This document shows, piece by piece, positions 52,565 through 61,775 of a stretch of DNA of 64,000 bases. The DNA comes from Qipengyuania vulgaris. GTDB lineage: Bacteria; Pseudomonadota; Alphaproteobacteria; Sphingomonadales; Sphingomonadaceae. The first letter of the stretch is position 1, and the number at the start of each line of letters is the position of its first letter. The stretch is taken from the NCBI RefSeq assembly GCF_009827325.1, contig NZ_WTYC01000001.1, positions 496,001 to 560,000 of the forward strand, written 5' to 3'. The notes below the pieces were generated by a model that saw nothing but the letters and a program-made list of their open reading frames with translations, did no database searches and was not told the origin of the DNA. A program made the position numbers and the translations under genes.

Positions 52565-54054
52565 CACCACTTCTCCGGCTTCGCTTCGAACCCGGCACGC
52601 TGCTGGATCGCCAGACCTGCATTGAGCACGCCCTGCTCGTCGAAAGGCTTGCCGACGATCTGAAGGCCGAGCGGCAGACCGTCCGGGTTGACCGCGGCGG
52701 GCACGCTCATCGCGGGAAGACCTGCAAGCGATGCGGGAACAGCGAACACGTCGTTCAGATACATCGTCAGCGGATCGTCGTTGAGCGAGCCGAGCGGGAA
52801 GCTGGCGGTCGGCGTGGTCGGCGCGAGGATCGCGTCGCATTCCGCAAACGCCTTCTCGAAGTCCTGCGCCACCAGCGTGCGGATCTTCTGCGCCTGCGTG
52901 TAATAGGCATCGTAGAAGCCCGCGCTGAGCACATAGGTGCCGATCAGCACGCGGCGCTTCACCTCGTCGCCGAAACCCGCGGCGCGGGTTGCGGCGTACA
53001 TGTCCTGCAGGCCGGCCCCTTCGGGCAGGTCGCGCAACCCGTACCGCACGCCGTCATAGCGCGCGAGGTTGGACGAGGCTTCTGCCGGGGCGATGATGTA
53101 ATAGGCGGGCAGCGCATACTTGGTGTGAGGCAACGAGACGTCGACGATCTCGGCGCCTGCATCGCGCAGCATGGCCTTGCCCTGTTCCCAGCTGTCGAGG
53201 ATTGCCTGGTCGGTACCGTCCATGCGGTATTCGCGCGGGATGCCGATCTTCTTGCCTGTCAGGTCCGCATCGAGTGCCGTTTCCCAATTGGGCACGTCCA
53301 TGTCCAGGCTGGTCGCATCCTTGCCATCGAAACCGGCCATGGCTTCGAGCATGATCGCGCAATCTTCGACGCTGCGCGCCATCGGGCCTGCCTGATCCAA
53401 TGAGCTGGCAAAGGCGACCACGCCCCAGCGGCTACAACGGCCATAGGTCGGCTTGATCCCGCAAATGCCGGTGAAGGCTGCGGGCTGGCGGATCGAACCG
53501 CCGGTATCGGTGCCGGTGGCCGCCGGCGCAATGCGCGCGGAAACGGCCGAGGACGACCCGCCCGACGAACCGCCCGGGCTCATCGCGGCATTGGTGCCAT
53601 CCTTTTTCCACGGCGAATTGACGTTGCCGAAAAAGGACGTCTCGTTCGACGAGCCCATGGCGAACTGGTCGAGGTTGAGCTTGCCCAGCATGCCCGCGCC
53701 TGCATCCCACAGCTTCTGGCTGACGGTGCTTTCATACTGCGGCGTGAAGCCTTCCAGAATGTGGCTGGCGGCGGTGGTCTGGACGCCCTTCGTCGAGAAG
53801 AGGTCCTTCATGCCGATAGGCACGCCGCCCATCTTGCCGAGATCTTCGCCCTTGGCGCGTTTCGCATCGGCGGCATCGGCCGCAGCAAGAGCGTGGTCGG
53901 GGGTGGTGACGATGAAAGCGTTGAGTTCGCTCGCCGAAGCCACCGCAGCATTGAACGCCTCGGCCACTTCGCGTGCGGTGAACTCGCCGCCGGCCACGCC
54001 GTCGCGGATCTGCTTGACGCCCAGATTGGTCAGTTCGTTTGCGTTCTGAGGCAT
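52561..54054 (-). CDS. gatA: Aspartyl/glutamyl-tRNA amidotransferase subunit A
   Basis: GatA is the amidase of GatCAB and releases ammonia from glutamine for transamidation. The 497-aa protein has the amidase signature with the Ser-cisSer-Lys triad: the lysine in [11 protein letters not shown], and serines in [48 protein letters not shown]. The C terminus [27 protein letters not shown] is standard. The ATG shares one base with the gatC stop (TAATG). Presence of gatCAB implies that this organism makes Gln-tRNA and/or Asn-tRNA indirectly. Confidence 0.98.
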   Translation of the reverse strand: MPQNANELTNLGVKQIRDGVAGGEFTAREVAEAFNAAVASASELNAFIVTTPDHALAAADAADAKRAKGEDLGKMGGVPIGMKDLFSTKGVQTTAASHILEGFTPQYESTVSQKLWDAGAGMLGKLNLDQFAMGSSNETSFFGNVNSPWKKDGTNAAMSPGGSSGGSSSAVSARIAPAATGTDTGGSIRQPAAFTGICGIKPTYGRCSRWGVVAFASSLDQAGPMARSVEDCAIMLEAMAGFDGKDATSLDMDVPNWETALDADLTGKKIGIPREYRMDGTDQAILDSWEQGKAMLRDAGAEIVDVSLPHTKYALPAYYIIAPAEASSNLARYDGVRYGLRDLPEGAGLQDMYAATRAAGFGDEVKRRVLIGTYVLSAGFYDAYYTQAQKIRTLVAQDFEKAFAECDAILAPTTPTASFPLGSLNDDPLTMYLNDVFAVPASLAGLPAMSVPAAVNPDGLPLGLQIVGKPFDEQGVLNAGLAIQQRAGFEAKPEKWW

Positions 54055-54356
54055 TATTCGATCACCTTCGGCACACCGAAGAAGCCGTGTTCGGCCGCCG
54101 GTGCATTGGCGAGTATATCCTCGCGCCGACCACCCGAAGTTTCGGGGATCGCATCGACCACATCGTCACCCAGGCGCAACGTGTTCGGGATGACAGCGGT
54201 CATCGGTTCGACACCGGAGGTATCGACCTCGCCCAGCTGTTCGACCCAGTCGAGGATATTGTTGAGTTCGGGGACCATTCGATCGAGTTCCTCGTCGCCC
54301 ATCTTGATGCGGGCGAGCGAGGCGATCTTGGCCACTTCTTCGCGTGTGACTGACAT
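54054..54356 (-). CDS. gatC: Aspartyl/glutamyl-tRNA amidotransferase subunit C
   Basis: GatC is the small stabilising subunit that wraps around GatA. At 100 aa from the ATG at 54356 ([19 protein letters not shown]) it matches the family, with [32 protein letters not shown] and the C-terminal [21 protein letters not shown]. The frame can be extended four codons upstream without gain. It is the first gene of the gatCAB operon; the 59 bases upstream separate it from the 3' end of the DUF4153-like gene. Confidence 0.97.
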   Translation of the reverse strand: MSVTREEVAKIASLARIKMGDEELDRMVPELNNILDWVEQLGEVDTSGVEPMTAVIPNTLRLGDDVVDAIPETSGGRREDILANAPAAEHGFFGVPKVIE

Positions 54357-54415
54357 GGGTGTGCGCACTAGCCGCGCAGGGGGTTCTCTTCAAGCGGCTA
54401 TGCGGCGGTGCAACA

Positions 54416-56179
54416 TCATTCGAATTTTCGTCCGGTCGGTTCGCCTCCCACGAAAATCTCCCTTTCGCGGGAGGGCGCGATCGTCACCGCGCCACTTTCG
54501 ATGGCGCGTCTTTCCCGAAGGAGCGATACGCGTTCTTCCTCCTTGGACATCGGTTTGGCGGGCGGATCGCCCGTCAGGATCTTCCAGCCGCCATCGCGAA
54601 ACCCGAACGGCTCGATATCGATCGCGCAGTCACGCCCGGGCTCGACCGCTTCGCCTTCCGTGACCTGCGGCGCGGTGCATCCGTCGCCCAAAACCGCGAC
54701 CGTCTCGTCATCTGCCTGAAGGTAGACCCGGCAGACCACCTCTCCCCGGCAGACATGAACTTCCGCGATGGCATCCTTCAGTCCCGCCGGCAGCGCAGTA
54801 CCGACGGGATAGACCGCAAAACGGTCGGTCAGCTCTCCGCGACCATCCAGTCCGTCCGGCGGCCAAGAACGCTCCGTCTGCGCCTGCGCTTCCTGCGCCA
54901 GCTTCGCCACTTGGGCGTTGCCGCTTTTCGCCAGCTTCGCCAGCGCTTCACGCCCGGCATCGCCGAAATCCCAGCGCAGGGCCGCAAAGTCGAAATCCTC
55001 TGCCGAGACTTCGCCCGCTTGCAATCTCGCCAGCTGGTCGCGCGCGGATATGACACCGAAATCGAGGATGGGCAGCGCAAGGATAAACGCAAGCACGCAG
55101 GTTCCGGCTGCGAGATGCAGATTGGCCCTACGCACGCGCTCCATCCACTGCGTCATGCGTCCGCGGATCGGAGCGACGAAATAGGCCACGCCGTATGCCA
55201 CTGCGACCATGATCGCGATCAGACCCCAGATACGTTCCGGACTCAGGCCGTATTCCGCGATGCGCGTGCCGGTGGAAATCGCCGCCATGATCGAAAGCGG
55301 CAGGATACCCAGCGCCAGCACCAGTGCCGCCCAGCGCAGCACACGGCTGCCACTGGCCTCCGCATCACCGTTTCGGACGACTGAATTGACCAGCACGAAA
55401 CTGGCGGCCGCGCAGGAGAGCAGCAGCGGCGTCGGACTGCGTGTCGCACCCCAGAGTACGTCGAGGCCGCTCACCAGTACCGCGAGAATGAAGATCGCCA
55501 GCGCCCCCGCGAAGGGAACCGCAATTAGCGACAGAACCAGCATCCCGACCGATTGCAGCGTGCCGATAACTTTGAGCTGGTTGCGGAGAACCCCGAGCGC
55601 AGCGCCGAAGGTCACCCCTGCGAAGGTCCAGTTGAACCATTCCTCCCGCAAAAGTTCGCGCAGAAATTCGATTTCGATGGCGGCAAACAGCTCGGCCAGA
55701 AGATTGGCGAGCAGGAAGGACAGGCCGGTGAATGCCAGCGCCCCGCCTGCGCTTATGGCATCGGTCCAGACATGGAAGTGCGTGTCGTCGTAGGACGTCC
55801 GCCAGCGTAGGCGATGGAAACGCGCCTGGAATAGCGGCAAGGCCAGCGCGATCGAGACGATACCTGCTGCCAGCCAATATCCCTCGTCGGCGTAATGATC
55901 CTCTGCCCGTGCGACCCGCCAGGCGATACCCGCCATCACGGCGCCGACCAGCAGGGCAAAAGCCAGCGGTCCTCTCCAGCGTTCACGGACCAGCGTGAAG
56001 GCAAAGGCAAGCGGGCCGAAGAACAGGAAACCCGTCAGCGCGGCGCGCCAGGGCGGGACATTGTCGTATTGCCAATCGCTGGCGTAGTGGATCAGTAGCC
56101 CTGCGACGCCCAACAGCAGCGCGAGCATCCAGGGGCGCAGCGACCAGTCGGTATCGCGCGTCGTATCGGTATCCGTCAT
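54416..56179 (-). CDS. Multi-pass membrane protein, DUF4153-like
   Basis: A 587-aa protein with roughly ten to twelve membrane helices in the first 390 residues (for example WMLALLLGVAGLLIHYA, AISAGGALAFTGLSFLLANLLAELF, LLVLSLIAVPFAGALAIFIL), then a soluble C-terminal region of about 190 residues that resembles a small periplasmic or cytosolic domain (GDAGREALAKLAKSGNAQVAKLA). The pattern fits the DUF4153 family of uncharacterised proteobacterial membrane proteins. The ATG at 56179 is chosen because AGGAGGG sits seven bases before it; an ATG at 56197 lies within that site. Function unknown. Confidence 0.82.
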   Translation of the reverse strand: MTDTDTTRDTDWSLRPWMLALLLGVAGLLIHYASDWQYDNVPPWRAALTGFLFFGPLAFAFTLVRERWRGPLAFALLVGAVMAGIAWRVARAEDHYADEGYWLAAGIVSIALALPLFQARFHRLRWRTSYDDTHFHVWTDAISAGGALAFTGLSFLLANLLAELFAAIEIEFLRELLREEWFNWTFAGVTFGAALGVLRNQLKVIGTLQSVGMLVLSLIAVPFAGALAIFILAVLVSGLDVLWGATRSPTPLLLSCAAASFVLVNSVVRNGDAEASGSRVLRWAALVLALGILPLSIMAAISTGTRIAEYGLSPERIWGLIAIMVAVAYGVAYFVAPIRGRMTQWMERVRRANLHLAAGTCVLAFILALPILDFGVISARDQLARLQAGEVSAEDFDFAALRWDFGDAGREALAKLAKSGNAQVAKLAQEAQAQTERSWPPDGLDGRGELTDRFAVYPVGTALPAGLKDAIAEVHVCRGEVVCRVYLQADDETVAVLGDGCTAPQVTEGEAVEPGRDCAIDIEPFGFRDGGWKILTGDPPAKPMSKEEERVSLLRERRAIESGAVTIAPSREREIFVGGEPTGRKFE

Positions 56180-56262
56180 CGCCAGTCCCTCCTCCATCGG
56201 GAGGAAGGACTAGCCGAAAGTCAGCGTCCCGGCATGAGGAAAAGCTGAGGAATTGCGGAAAA

Positions 56263-56838
56263 TTACTCCGGCGCTGCGGGAGCCGCAGGTTCGCCTTCGG
56301 GACCCTGCGGGCCGCCCATCGCGCCCATCATCGCCTGCAACTGCTGCGCCTTCGCTTCGAATTCCGCACGCGGCAGAAAGTCGACGACCTCGACCTCGAA
56401 TGTCAGATCGGCATTGGGCGGAATGTCCGAGCCGGGAGGCGGCTCGGCGCCATAGGCCTGGTCGCCAGGAATCGTCAGGCGGTACTTGCCGCCCTTCTCC
56501 ATTTGCGAAAGTCCGTCGAGGAAGCCGGGGATGATCGCGCCTTCTTCCAGCAGCAGCGGGCTGCCTTCGGGAAAGAAGCCCGGCGGAATGGGTAGCGGCC
56601 GCGAACGGTCGAACTCGGTTCCATCGTCCAGCGTGCCGACATAATTCACGAACACGACATCACCGATCTGAGGCGATTGGCCATTGCCTTCGGTAAGGAC
56701 CTCGACACCGGCAGACTTAGGCGCCGCGGCCCATGCGAGCCCCGCGCCCAGCAGGATTGCGACGATCACGCCGAGCCAGAGCTTGGTCAGCGAGCCTTTC
56801 TTGATAGGCTGGAGCGGTACGCGGGTAATCTCGGTCAT
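56263..56838 (-). CDS. FKBP-type peptidyl-prolyl cis-trans isomerase, membrane-anchored
   Basis: Catalyses proline isomerisation during protein folding, probably on the periplasmic side. The 191-aa protein has a single N-terminal helix (about 18-38, LWLGVIVAILLGAGLAWAA), then the FKBP domain (55-155) with VFVNYVGTLDDGTEFDRS, IIPGFLDGLSQMEKGGKYRLTIPGDQAYG and NADLTFEVEVVDF. The C-terminal 30 residues (MMGAMGGPQGPEGEPAAPAAPE) are low-complexity. It lies between rpsU and the DUF4153-like gene, all on the minus strand. Confidence 0.94.
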   Translation of the reverse strand: MTEITRVPLQPIKKGSLTKLWLGVIVAILLGAGLAWAAAPKSAGVEVLTEGNGQSPQIGDVVFVNYVGTLDDGTEFDRSRPLPIPPGFFPEGSPLLLEEGAIIPGFLDGLSQMEKGGKYRLTIPGDQAYGAEPPPGSDIPPNADLTFEVEVVDFLPRAEFEAKAQQLQAMMGAMGGPQGPEGEPAAPAAPE

Positions 56839-56861
56839 GTGGAATTCGTCCTGATACGCAA

Positions 56862-56885
56862 AGGGCGCGGATTTCTCCGCGCCCT
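56862..56885 (-). terminator. Hairpin downstream of rpsU
   Basis: A perfect 10-bp stem, AGGGCGCGGA (56862-56871) with TCCGCGCCCT (56876-56885), loop TTTC, followed on the minus strand by TTTGCG. It lies 88 bases after the rpsU stop and 24 bases upstream of the FKBP start. The U-run is short, so it may be only a partial terminator. Confidence 0.65.
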
Positions 56886-56972
56886 CATGGCTTGTCTGGT
56901 GCGTTGCATCAACGGGAATTTTCGGGCGGCCCGTATGGGCGCAAACCGGTTCCCGCTTTTGCTGACGGCGCT

Positions 56973-57179
56973 TTATTTGATGCCGTCACGCTCCATGCGC
57001 TTGCGCTCCATCTTGCGGGCGCGGCGAACGGCTGCTGCCTTTTCACGGGCGCGCTTTTCGCTGGGCTTTTCGTAGTGGCGACGCAGCTTCATTTCGCGAT
57101 AGACGCCTTCCCGCTGCAGCTTCTTCTTGAGCGCGCGGAGGGCCTGGTCGACATTGTTATCGCGAACCATGATCTGCAT
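56973..57179 (-). CDS. rpsU: 30S ribosomal protein S21
   Basis: Small-subunit protein that helps mRNA start-site recognition. The 68-aa product [50 protein letters not shown] is unmistakable, with the highly basic C terminus ([17 protein letters not shown]). I choose the ATG at 57179, with GAGG upstream; a TTG at 57188 would place the ribosome site too close. It is divergent from crcB across about 200 bases, which must hold its strong promoter. Confidence 0.97.
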   Translation of the reverse strand: MQIMVRDNNVDQALRALKKKLQREGVYREMKLRRHYEKPSEKRAREKAAAVRRARKMERKRMERDGIK

Positions 57180-57385
57180 AAACTTCAATACCTCGACTTT
57201 GCGGGCCAGAGCCCGCTCAAAAGCGGGGTATGCCTCCTTGAATTGGGTTCTGCTTCTTCAACGAAAAGCGCGCCGAATCCGTTCCGGACCGGCTCGAATG
57301 GCGCGCACATACGGATTCGGCGGGAAAAAGGCAAGTGCGTTAGAGCGGCTTTCGTAATGGCGCGCAAGCCGCTAGTGGCGTGATC

Positions 57386-57796
57386 ATGTCCACCCTGTCC
57401 CCACTCGTCGCCACGCTGCACGTCGCCATTGGCGGCGGTGTGGGCGCAGCGCTGCGTTACCAGACCGGCCGCGCCATGACGCATTGGCTCGGCGCGCCGA
57501 TCGTATCCGCCTTTCCGTTCGCCACCCTCGCCGTAAACGCGATCGGTAGCTTGCTGATGGGCATACTGGCCGGCTGGCTGGTCCGCCACGGCAGCGAAAA
57601 CAGCGAACAGCTGCGGCTGCTTCTCGGTGTGGGCGTGCTTGGCGGTTTCACCACCTTCTCCGCCTTCAGCCTCGAAATGGTGCTGATGATCCAGCGCGGA
57701 CAATACCTCTTCGCTTCGCTTTACGCGGTCCTTTCCTTCGCCCTCGGGATCAGCGGATTGCTGATGGGGCTTGCTATCATGAGGATGGCCACGTGA
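57386..57796 (+). CDS. crcB: Fluoride ion transporter CrcB (Fluc)
   Basis: Small fluoride channel that protects cells from fluoride. The protein, 136 aa from the ATG at 57386 (a GTG two codons earlier is also open), has four membrane helices and the family signatures GGGVGAALRYQTGR, FPFATLAVNAIGSLLMGIL and GVGVLGGFTTFSAFSLE, where the central Phe residues line the fluoride path. I see no fluoride riboswitch (crcB motif) upstream. It is the first gene of an operon with rluC, whose GTG start overlaps the crcB stop. Confidence 0.95.
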   Translation: MSTLSPLVATLHVAIGGGVGAALRYQTGRAMTHWLGAPIVSAFPFATLAVNAIGSLLMGILAGWLVRHGSENSEQLRLLLGVGVLGGFTTFSAFSLEMVLMIQRGQYLFASLYAVLSFALGISGLLMGLAIMRMAT

Positions 57797-58914
57797 AGAC
57801 CTCCGACGAAGTCCGCAATTTCACCGTCACGGCCGACGACGACGGCATCCGTCTCGACCGCTGGTTCAAGCGCCATCTGCCCCAGGTCGGCTTCGGTACG
57901 GTCAGCAAATGGGCGCGCACCGGCCAGATCCGTGTCGACGGAAGCCGCGCCAAGCCGGACGACCGGCTGAGCGAAGGCCAGCAGATCCGCGTCCCCCCGG
58001 GCGGCGATGCACCGCACAAGGGCCCAAAGCCCAAGCGCGAGCTCACCAAGGCCGAAATCCAACAGGCCGAGGACATGCTGATCCAACAAACCGAGAGCGC
58101 CCTGGTGCTCAACAAGCCCCCGGGTCTCGCCACGCAGGGCGGAACGAACACCTTCAACCACGTCGACGGCCTGCTGGATGCCTATATGGGCGAGGATGAC
58201 GAACAACGCCCCCGCCTTGTCCACCGCCTCGACAAGGATACGTCGGGCGTCCTGCTGGTGGCGCGCACTCCCGGCAGCGCGGCGTTCTTTTCCAAGCGCT
58301 TCTCGGGCCGATCGGCCAAGAAAATCTACTGGGCGCTGGTCGTCGGCGTGCCGGATATCCGGGAAGGCGTGATCGAGGCCCCGCTCGCCAAGCAGCCGGG
58401 CTCTGGCGGCGAGAAGATGCATGTCGATCACGAAGGCGGTGCGCCTGCCAAGACCAAGTACCGGGTCGTCGACAGCGCGGGAAAGAAGACCGCCTGGCTC
58501 GAACTGCAACCGCTCACCGGCCGCACCCACCAGCTTCGCGTCCACTGCGCGGCGATCGGCCACCCCATCGTGGGGGATGGCAAATACGGCGGCAAAGACG
58601 CCTTCCTCACCGGCTCGGTCAGCCGCAAGATGCACCTCCACGCGCGCCGGCTGATCATCGACAGTCCGGATGGCAAGCTCGACGTCACCGCCGAACTGCC
58701 CGAACATTTCGCGACCAGCATGGAGCAGATCGGTTTCGACGAAAAGGCGAGCGACGCTCTGCCGATGCGTGACGATCCCCCGCCCAAGTCGCGCGAGGAA
58801 AAGAAGCAGCAGGCCCGCCAGCACGCCAAGACCTACAAGAAGGCGCAGCGCGGTCCGCGGCGCGCGCGCGGAGGTTCCGGCGGCAAGCCGAAAGGCGCAG
58901 GCAAGAAGAAGTGA
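57793..58914 (+). CDS. rluC: RluA-family 23S rRNA pseudouridine synthase (RluC-like)
   Basis: Isomerises specific uridines in 23S rRNA. The 373-aa protein has an N-terminal S4 domain (about 18-75, IRLDRWFKRHLPQVGFGTVSKWARTGQIRVDG), then the catalytic domain with the nucleophile D147 in RLVHRLDKDTSGVLLVAR and the LTGRTHQLRVHCAAIGHPIVGDGKYG signature. The C-terminal 60 residues form a Lys/Arg-rich tail (KKQQARQHAKTYKKAQRG), probably for rRNA binding and unlike E. coli RluC. GTG start and stop both lie in GTGA overlaps with neighbouring genes. Confidence 0.92.
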   Translation: MKTSDEVRNFTVTADDDGIRLDRWFKRHLPQVGFGTVSKWARTGQIRVDGSRAKPDDRLSEGQQIRVPPGGDAPHKGPKPKRELTKAEIQQAEDMLIQQTESALVLNKPPGLATQGGTNTFNHVDGLLDAYMGEDDEQRPRLVHRLDKDTSGVLLVARTPGSAAFFSKRFSGRSAKKIYWALVVGVPDIREGVIEAPLAKQPGSGGEKMHVDHEGGAPAKTKYRVVDSAGKKTAWLELQPLTGRTHQLRVHCAAIGHPIVGDGKYGGKDAFLTGSVSRKMHLHARRLIIDSPDGKLDVTAELPEHFATSMEQIGFDEKASDALPMRDDPPPKSREEKKQQARQHAKTYKKAQRGPRRARGGSGGKPKGAGKKK

Positions 58915-59570
58915 CCCGCCTCGTTATCTTCGATTGCGACGGAACGCTCGTCGACGGGCAGGCCGCGATTTGCGACACTATGGCCGAGGCATTCGCTGCC
59001 GCGAAGCTCCCCCCGCCCGACCGCAACGAAGTGCGCCGCATGGTGGGATTGAGCCTGCCCCAGGCGCTGCGGCGGCTCGCCCCGGATGCCCAGGAGGACC
59101 AGCACCTCGTGGCGCTCGAAGCCTACAAGACGGGTTACCGGGAGCGGCGGACGTCGGGTCTGCTCGAAGAACCACTCTACGATGGCATGGCTGCGCTGAT
59201 AGAACGTCTCGCGGCGGCGGGCTGGCTGCTCGGCGTGGCAACCGGCAAGAGCGACCGCGGGCTGCATGCCTGTCTCGACACGCATGGCATCAAGCACCAT
59301 TTCGTAACGCTTCAGGGGGCGGATCGGCATCCATCGAAGCCCCATCCAGCGATGCTCGAAGTGGCGCTCGCGGAAGCCGGAGTTGCCCCGTCCCGAGCCG
59401 TCATGATCGGCGATACCAGCTTCGACATGGAGATGGCCCGTGCTGCGGGCGTCCGCGCAATCGGCGTGGCCTGGGGCTATCATGAGCCGCGCGAATTGCT
59501 CGAAGCCGGGGCTGAATGCATTGCCGAAACAATGGAACAGCTCGAGGAGATGATCTGTGCAGCCGGATGA
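58911..59570 (+). CDS. HAD-superfamily hydrolase, subfamily IA (phosphoglycolate-phosphatase-like)
   Basis: A 219-aa phosphatase. Motif I is VIFDCDGTLVDGQ, with nucleophile D8 and acid/base D10; motif II is GVATGKSDRGL; motif III lysine SKPHPAMLE; motif IV MIGDTSFDMEMARAAGVRAIGVAWG. The alpha-helical cap domain lies between (about 18-85). It is Gph/PpaX-like, and the substrate is not certain; similar genes sit next to rluC in many alphaproteobacteria. The start is a GTG overlapping the rluC stop by four bases. Confidence 0.92.
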   Translation: MTRLVIFDCDGTLVDGQAAICDTMAEAFAAAKLPPPDRNEVRRMVGLSLPQALRRLAPDAQEDQHLVALEAYKTGYRERRTSGLLEEPLYDGMAALIERLAAAGWLLGVATGKSDRGLHACLDTHGIKHHFVTLQGADRHPSKPHPAMLEVALAEAGVAPSRAVMIGDTSFDMEMARAAGVRAIGVAWGYHEPRELLEAGAECIAETMEQLEEMICAAG

Positions 59571-59838
59571 GCAACCGCCCAAATCTGACCGGGATCCGGG
59601 ACGCGATTTGGGGCGCGATTCAGGCCGCGAACAGGGGCGCGATCCTGCCGCCGCGAAATTCTGGACGCTGCAGGGAATCCGTCTCGCCGGCATCGCGACT
59701 GCGATGGCGGGTGCTGCGGGAGTGGCCGAGAAACTGGCCATGCCGCAATGGGCCGCCGGTCTGCTGCTCGCTGCCGGCGTAGGCATATATTTCGGTCTGC
59801 CGGTCGCACTCGCCCGGAAGTGGAAGGCCGAAAGGTGA
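59557..59838 (+). CDS. Small two-helix membrane protein of unknown function
   Basis: A 93-aa protein that starts at a GTG inside the end of the HAD gene, with GAGGAG seven bases upstream. The N-terminal 32 residues are hydrophilic with a degenerate GRD/GRE repeat (DPGRDLGRDSGREQGRD); two membrane helices follow (IRLAGIATAMAGAAGVAEKL and WAAGLLLAAGVGIYFGLPVALA) and then a basic end. It overlaps the ATP12 gene by GTGA. Its place beside the F1-assembly chaperone gene is suggestive, but I do not recognise it and claim no link. Confidence 0.8.
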   Translation: MQPDEQPPKSDRDPGRDLGRDSGREQGRDPAAAKFWTLQGIRLAGIATAMAGAAGVAEKLAMPQWAAGLLLAAGVGIYFGLPVALARKWKAER

Positions 59839-60524
59839 AGCGTTTCTACAAGGATGTGACGACTGCTCGGACCGAGCAGGGCTGGATCGTGTCTCTCGAT
59901 GAACGCCCGCTCAAAACTCAGGGCGGGCAGCCGCAAGTCGTGCCGTCCGAAGCCCTCGTTGAACGGATCGCCGCGGAATGGCGCGAACAGGGAGAAGTGA
60001 TTGAGCCTGCCTCCTTCCGCCACCGGGATATGGCCGATTACGCGCTCGACGTAGTGAGCGCGGACAGCTCGGAAGTGGTCGAAAAACTGCTCGGCTATGC
60101 CGAAACCGACACGCTCTGCTTCCGCTCCGATCCGGAAGACCCGCTCTATCGCCGCCAGCAGGAAATGTGGGATCCGATCCTCGAAACGATGGAGGCGCGC
60201 GAGGGTGTGAAGCTGCACCGCATCAGCGGCATCCTTCACCGTCCACAGACTGCGGACACGCGCGAGAAATTGCGCGCAAGGCTGGAGGCGCTCGATCCCT
60301 TCACGCTGACCGCGCTGGAACAGACTACCTCCCTATCCGCATCGCTATGCATCGGACTGGAAGCTCTGCAGGAAAACGCGGATGCCGAGGCGCTGTGGAA
60401 TGCAGCCAATCTCGAAGAAGACTGGCAAGCTGACCTCTGGGGCCGTGACGAGGAGGCGGAGGAGCGCCGTACGAGGCGGAAATCCGACTTCCTTGCCGCC
60501 ATTGCCTTCGCGCGAGCCGTTTAA
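59835..60524 (+). CDS. ATP12-family chaperone for F1-ATPase assembly
   Basis: Homologue of mitochondrial ATP12, which binds the F1 alpha subunit during ATP synthase assembly; found in alphaproteobacteria. The GTG at 59835 gives 229 aa beginning MKRFYKDVTTARTEQGWIVSLDERPLKTQG. Conserved segments are AEWREQGEVIEPASFRHRDMADYALDVV, LLGYAETDTLCFRSDP and the C-terminal LEEDWQADLWGRDEEAEERR. Upstream in-frame codons lie within the preceding gene. Last gene of the crcB operon; 16 bases separate its stop from the convergent kinase gene. Confidence 0.94.
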   Translation: MKRFYKDVTTARTEQGWIVSLDERPLKTQGGQPQVVPSEALVERIAAEWREQGEVIEPASFRHRDMADYALDVVSADSSEVVEKLLGYAETDTLCFRSDPEDPLYRRQQEMWDPILETMEAREGVKLHRISGILHRPQTADTREKLRARLEALDPFTLTALEQTTSLSASLCIGLEALQENADAEALWNAANLEEDWQADLWGRDEEAEERRTRRKSDFLAAIAFARAV

Positions 60525-60540
60525 CCAGCTCTCGACGCGG

Positions 60541-61731
60541 TCATGTAGGCTCGGCTTGCCCGGTCAACGGCATACGAAAGGTGAAGGCGGTTTCCCGGTC
60601 TTTTGAACGGGCGGTCAAGCTACCATTGTGCGCTGCTGCAATCTGAGAGCTTATGTAGAGGCCAAGTCCAAGCCCCTGGAGGCTTGATCTCACCTCTCCC
60701 CGCGAGAATGGCTGAAACAGCCTTTCCATCGCATCCTCTGGGATCGGATCGCCTTGATTGATCGATTGGAAGACCAGTTCATCGTCTTCCACCAGCAATG
60801 CTACTCCTATCGCATGTTCCGGATCGCCATGCATGATGGCATTGCCGATCAGGTTCGAGAAGACCTGACCGAGCCGGCTATGGTCGGCAAGGACTTCCAC
60901 TTCGGTCTTGATTTCCGGAACGAGATCGCACTCAGGATGGCTCGTGCGAAGTTCCGAGACGACTTGCCGGAGGGTATCGGCAATGTTCTTGCGCGATTGC
61001 TCGAGCGGAATGCCTCCGCCGAGTCGGCCACGCGCAAAATCCATCACGTTGTCGATGAGCCCGGCCATGCGTCTGACGCTGCCCTCGATCAGATCGACGA
61101 CCGATATACCACGATCGCTCAGCGTCTCCCTCTTCAGGATCCTCGCGCCTGCGTCGATCCCGGCCAGAGGATTGCGCAAATCGTGGCCAAGCACAGCGAT
61201 GAATTGTTCGCGCAAAGCCGATGCTTCCTGTTCGTCGAGAAGCGCCGTCTTGCTTTGCTCTACCGATCGGCCTGCCTCGATATGATACGCGATCAGCTCG
61301 GCGAACAACTTGAACATCCTGAGAATTCTGGGTTCACTGGCCTGTGCTGGCTTAGGTGAGATGGCACACAGGGTGCCAAAGAAACTATCGTCGGAAAGGA
61401 TGATCGGAACGGAAATATAGCTTTTCAGGCCATAGATTTGGGGCGTGTGATGCTTGCAATAAAGCGGGTCGGTATCGACATCGTCGATCACCACCGGCTT
61501 TCGATGGTCGCGAATTTCATTGCAGATTGTAGTCTCGACATCGAGTTCGCCGCCGGGCTCCAGCCCAAAGGCAATCTCGTCGCGTACGCCGCAGGCAATC
61601 CAGCGATTTTCGGTGACCCGCGCAATCGCGGCAAAGCCCATCCCGGTCGTTTGACAAACAACATCGAGAATAGTTGGCACCGCGTCGATCGCGCCAATCG
61701 TGCGAATATCTTCCGAAAACTCCGCGTCCAT
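60541..61731 (-). CDS. Soluble GAF-domain sensor histidine kinase
   Basis: A 396-aa cytoplasmic histidine kinase with no membrane helix. A GAF domain spans about residues 15-155 (VPTILDVVCQTTGMGFAAIARV, SYISVPIILSDDSFFGTLCAIS), then the HisKA dimerisation domain with phospho-acceptor H183 (QFIAVLGHDLRNPLAGIDAG) and the HATPase_c domain with N box SNLIGNAIMHG and G box LGLGLYISSQIAAAHNG. The GAF is of the plain or phytochrome-neighbour type with cysteines (C26, C48, C70), and no chromophore site is clear. No response regulator is adjacent, so it is an orphan. Confidence 0.92.
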   Translation of the reverse strand: MDAEFSEDIRTIGAIDAVPTILDVVCQTTGMGFAAIARVTENRWIACGVRDEIAFGLEPGGELDVETTICNEIRDHRKPVVIDDVDTDPLYCKHHTPQIYGLKSYISVPIILSDDSFFGTLCAISPKPAQASEPRILRMFKLFAELIAYHIEAGRSVEQSKTALLDEQEASALREQFIAVLGHDLRNPLAGIDAGARILKRETLSDRGISVVDLIEGSVRRMAGLIDNVMDFARGRLGGGIPLEQSRKNIADTLRQVVSELRTSHPECDLVPEIKTEVEVLADHSRLGQVFSNLIGNAIMHGDPEHAIGVALLVEDDELVFQSINQGDPIPEDAMERLFQPFSRGEVRSSLQGLGLGLYISSQIAAAHNGSLTARSKDRETAFTFRMPLTGQAEPT

Positions 61732-61775
61732 CAAGCCTTCATATTTCCCCTAAGAATATCAGCCACCCGGCCGAG

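Noticed and set aside
57180-57385. Possible fluoride riboswitch upstream of crcB
   Set aside because: I could not find the conserved GGNGAUGG and CUGAUGA-type elements of the crcB motif; the gap is better seen as the rpsU/crcB promoter region.
58833-60239. A 468-codon minus-strand frame
   Set aside because: Antisense to the HAD, TM-protein and ATP12 genes; no motifs.
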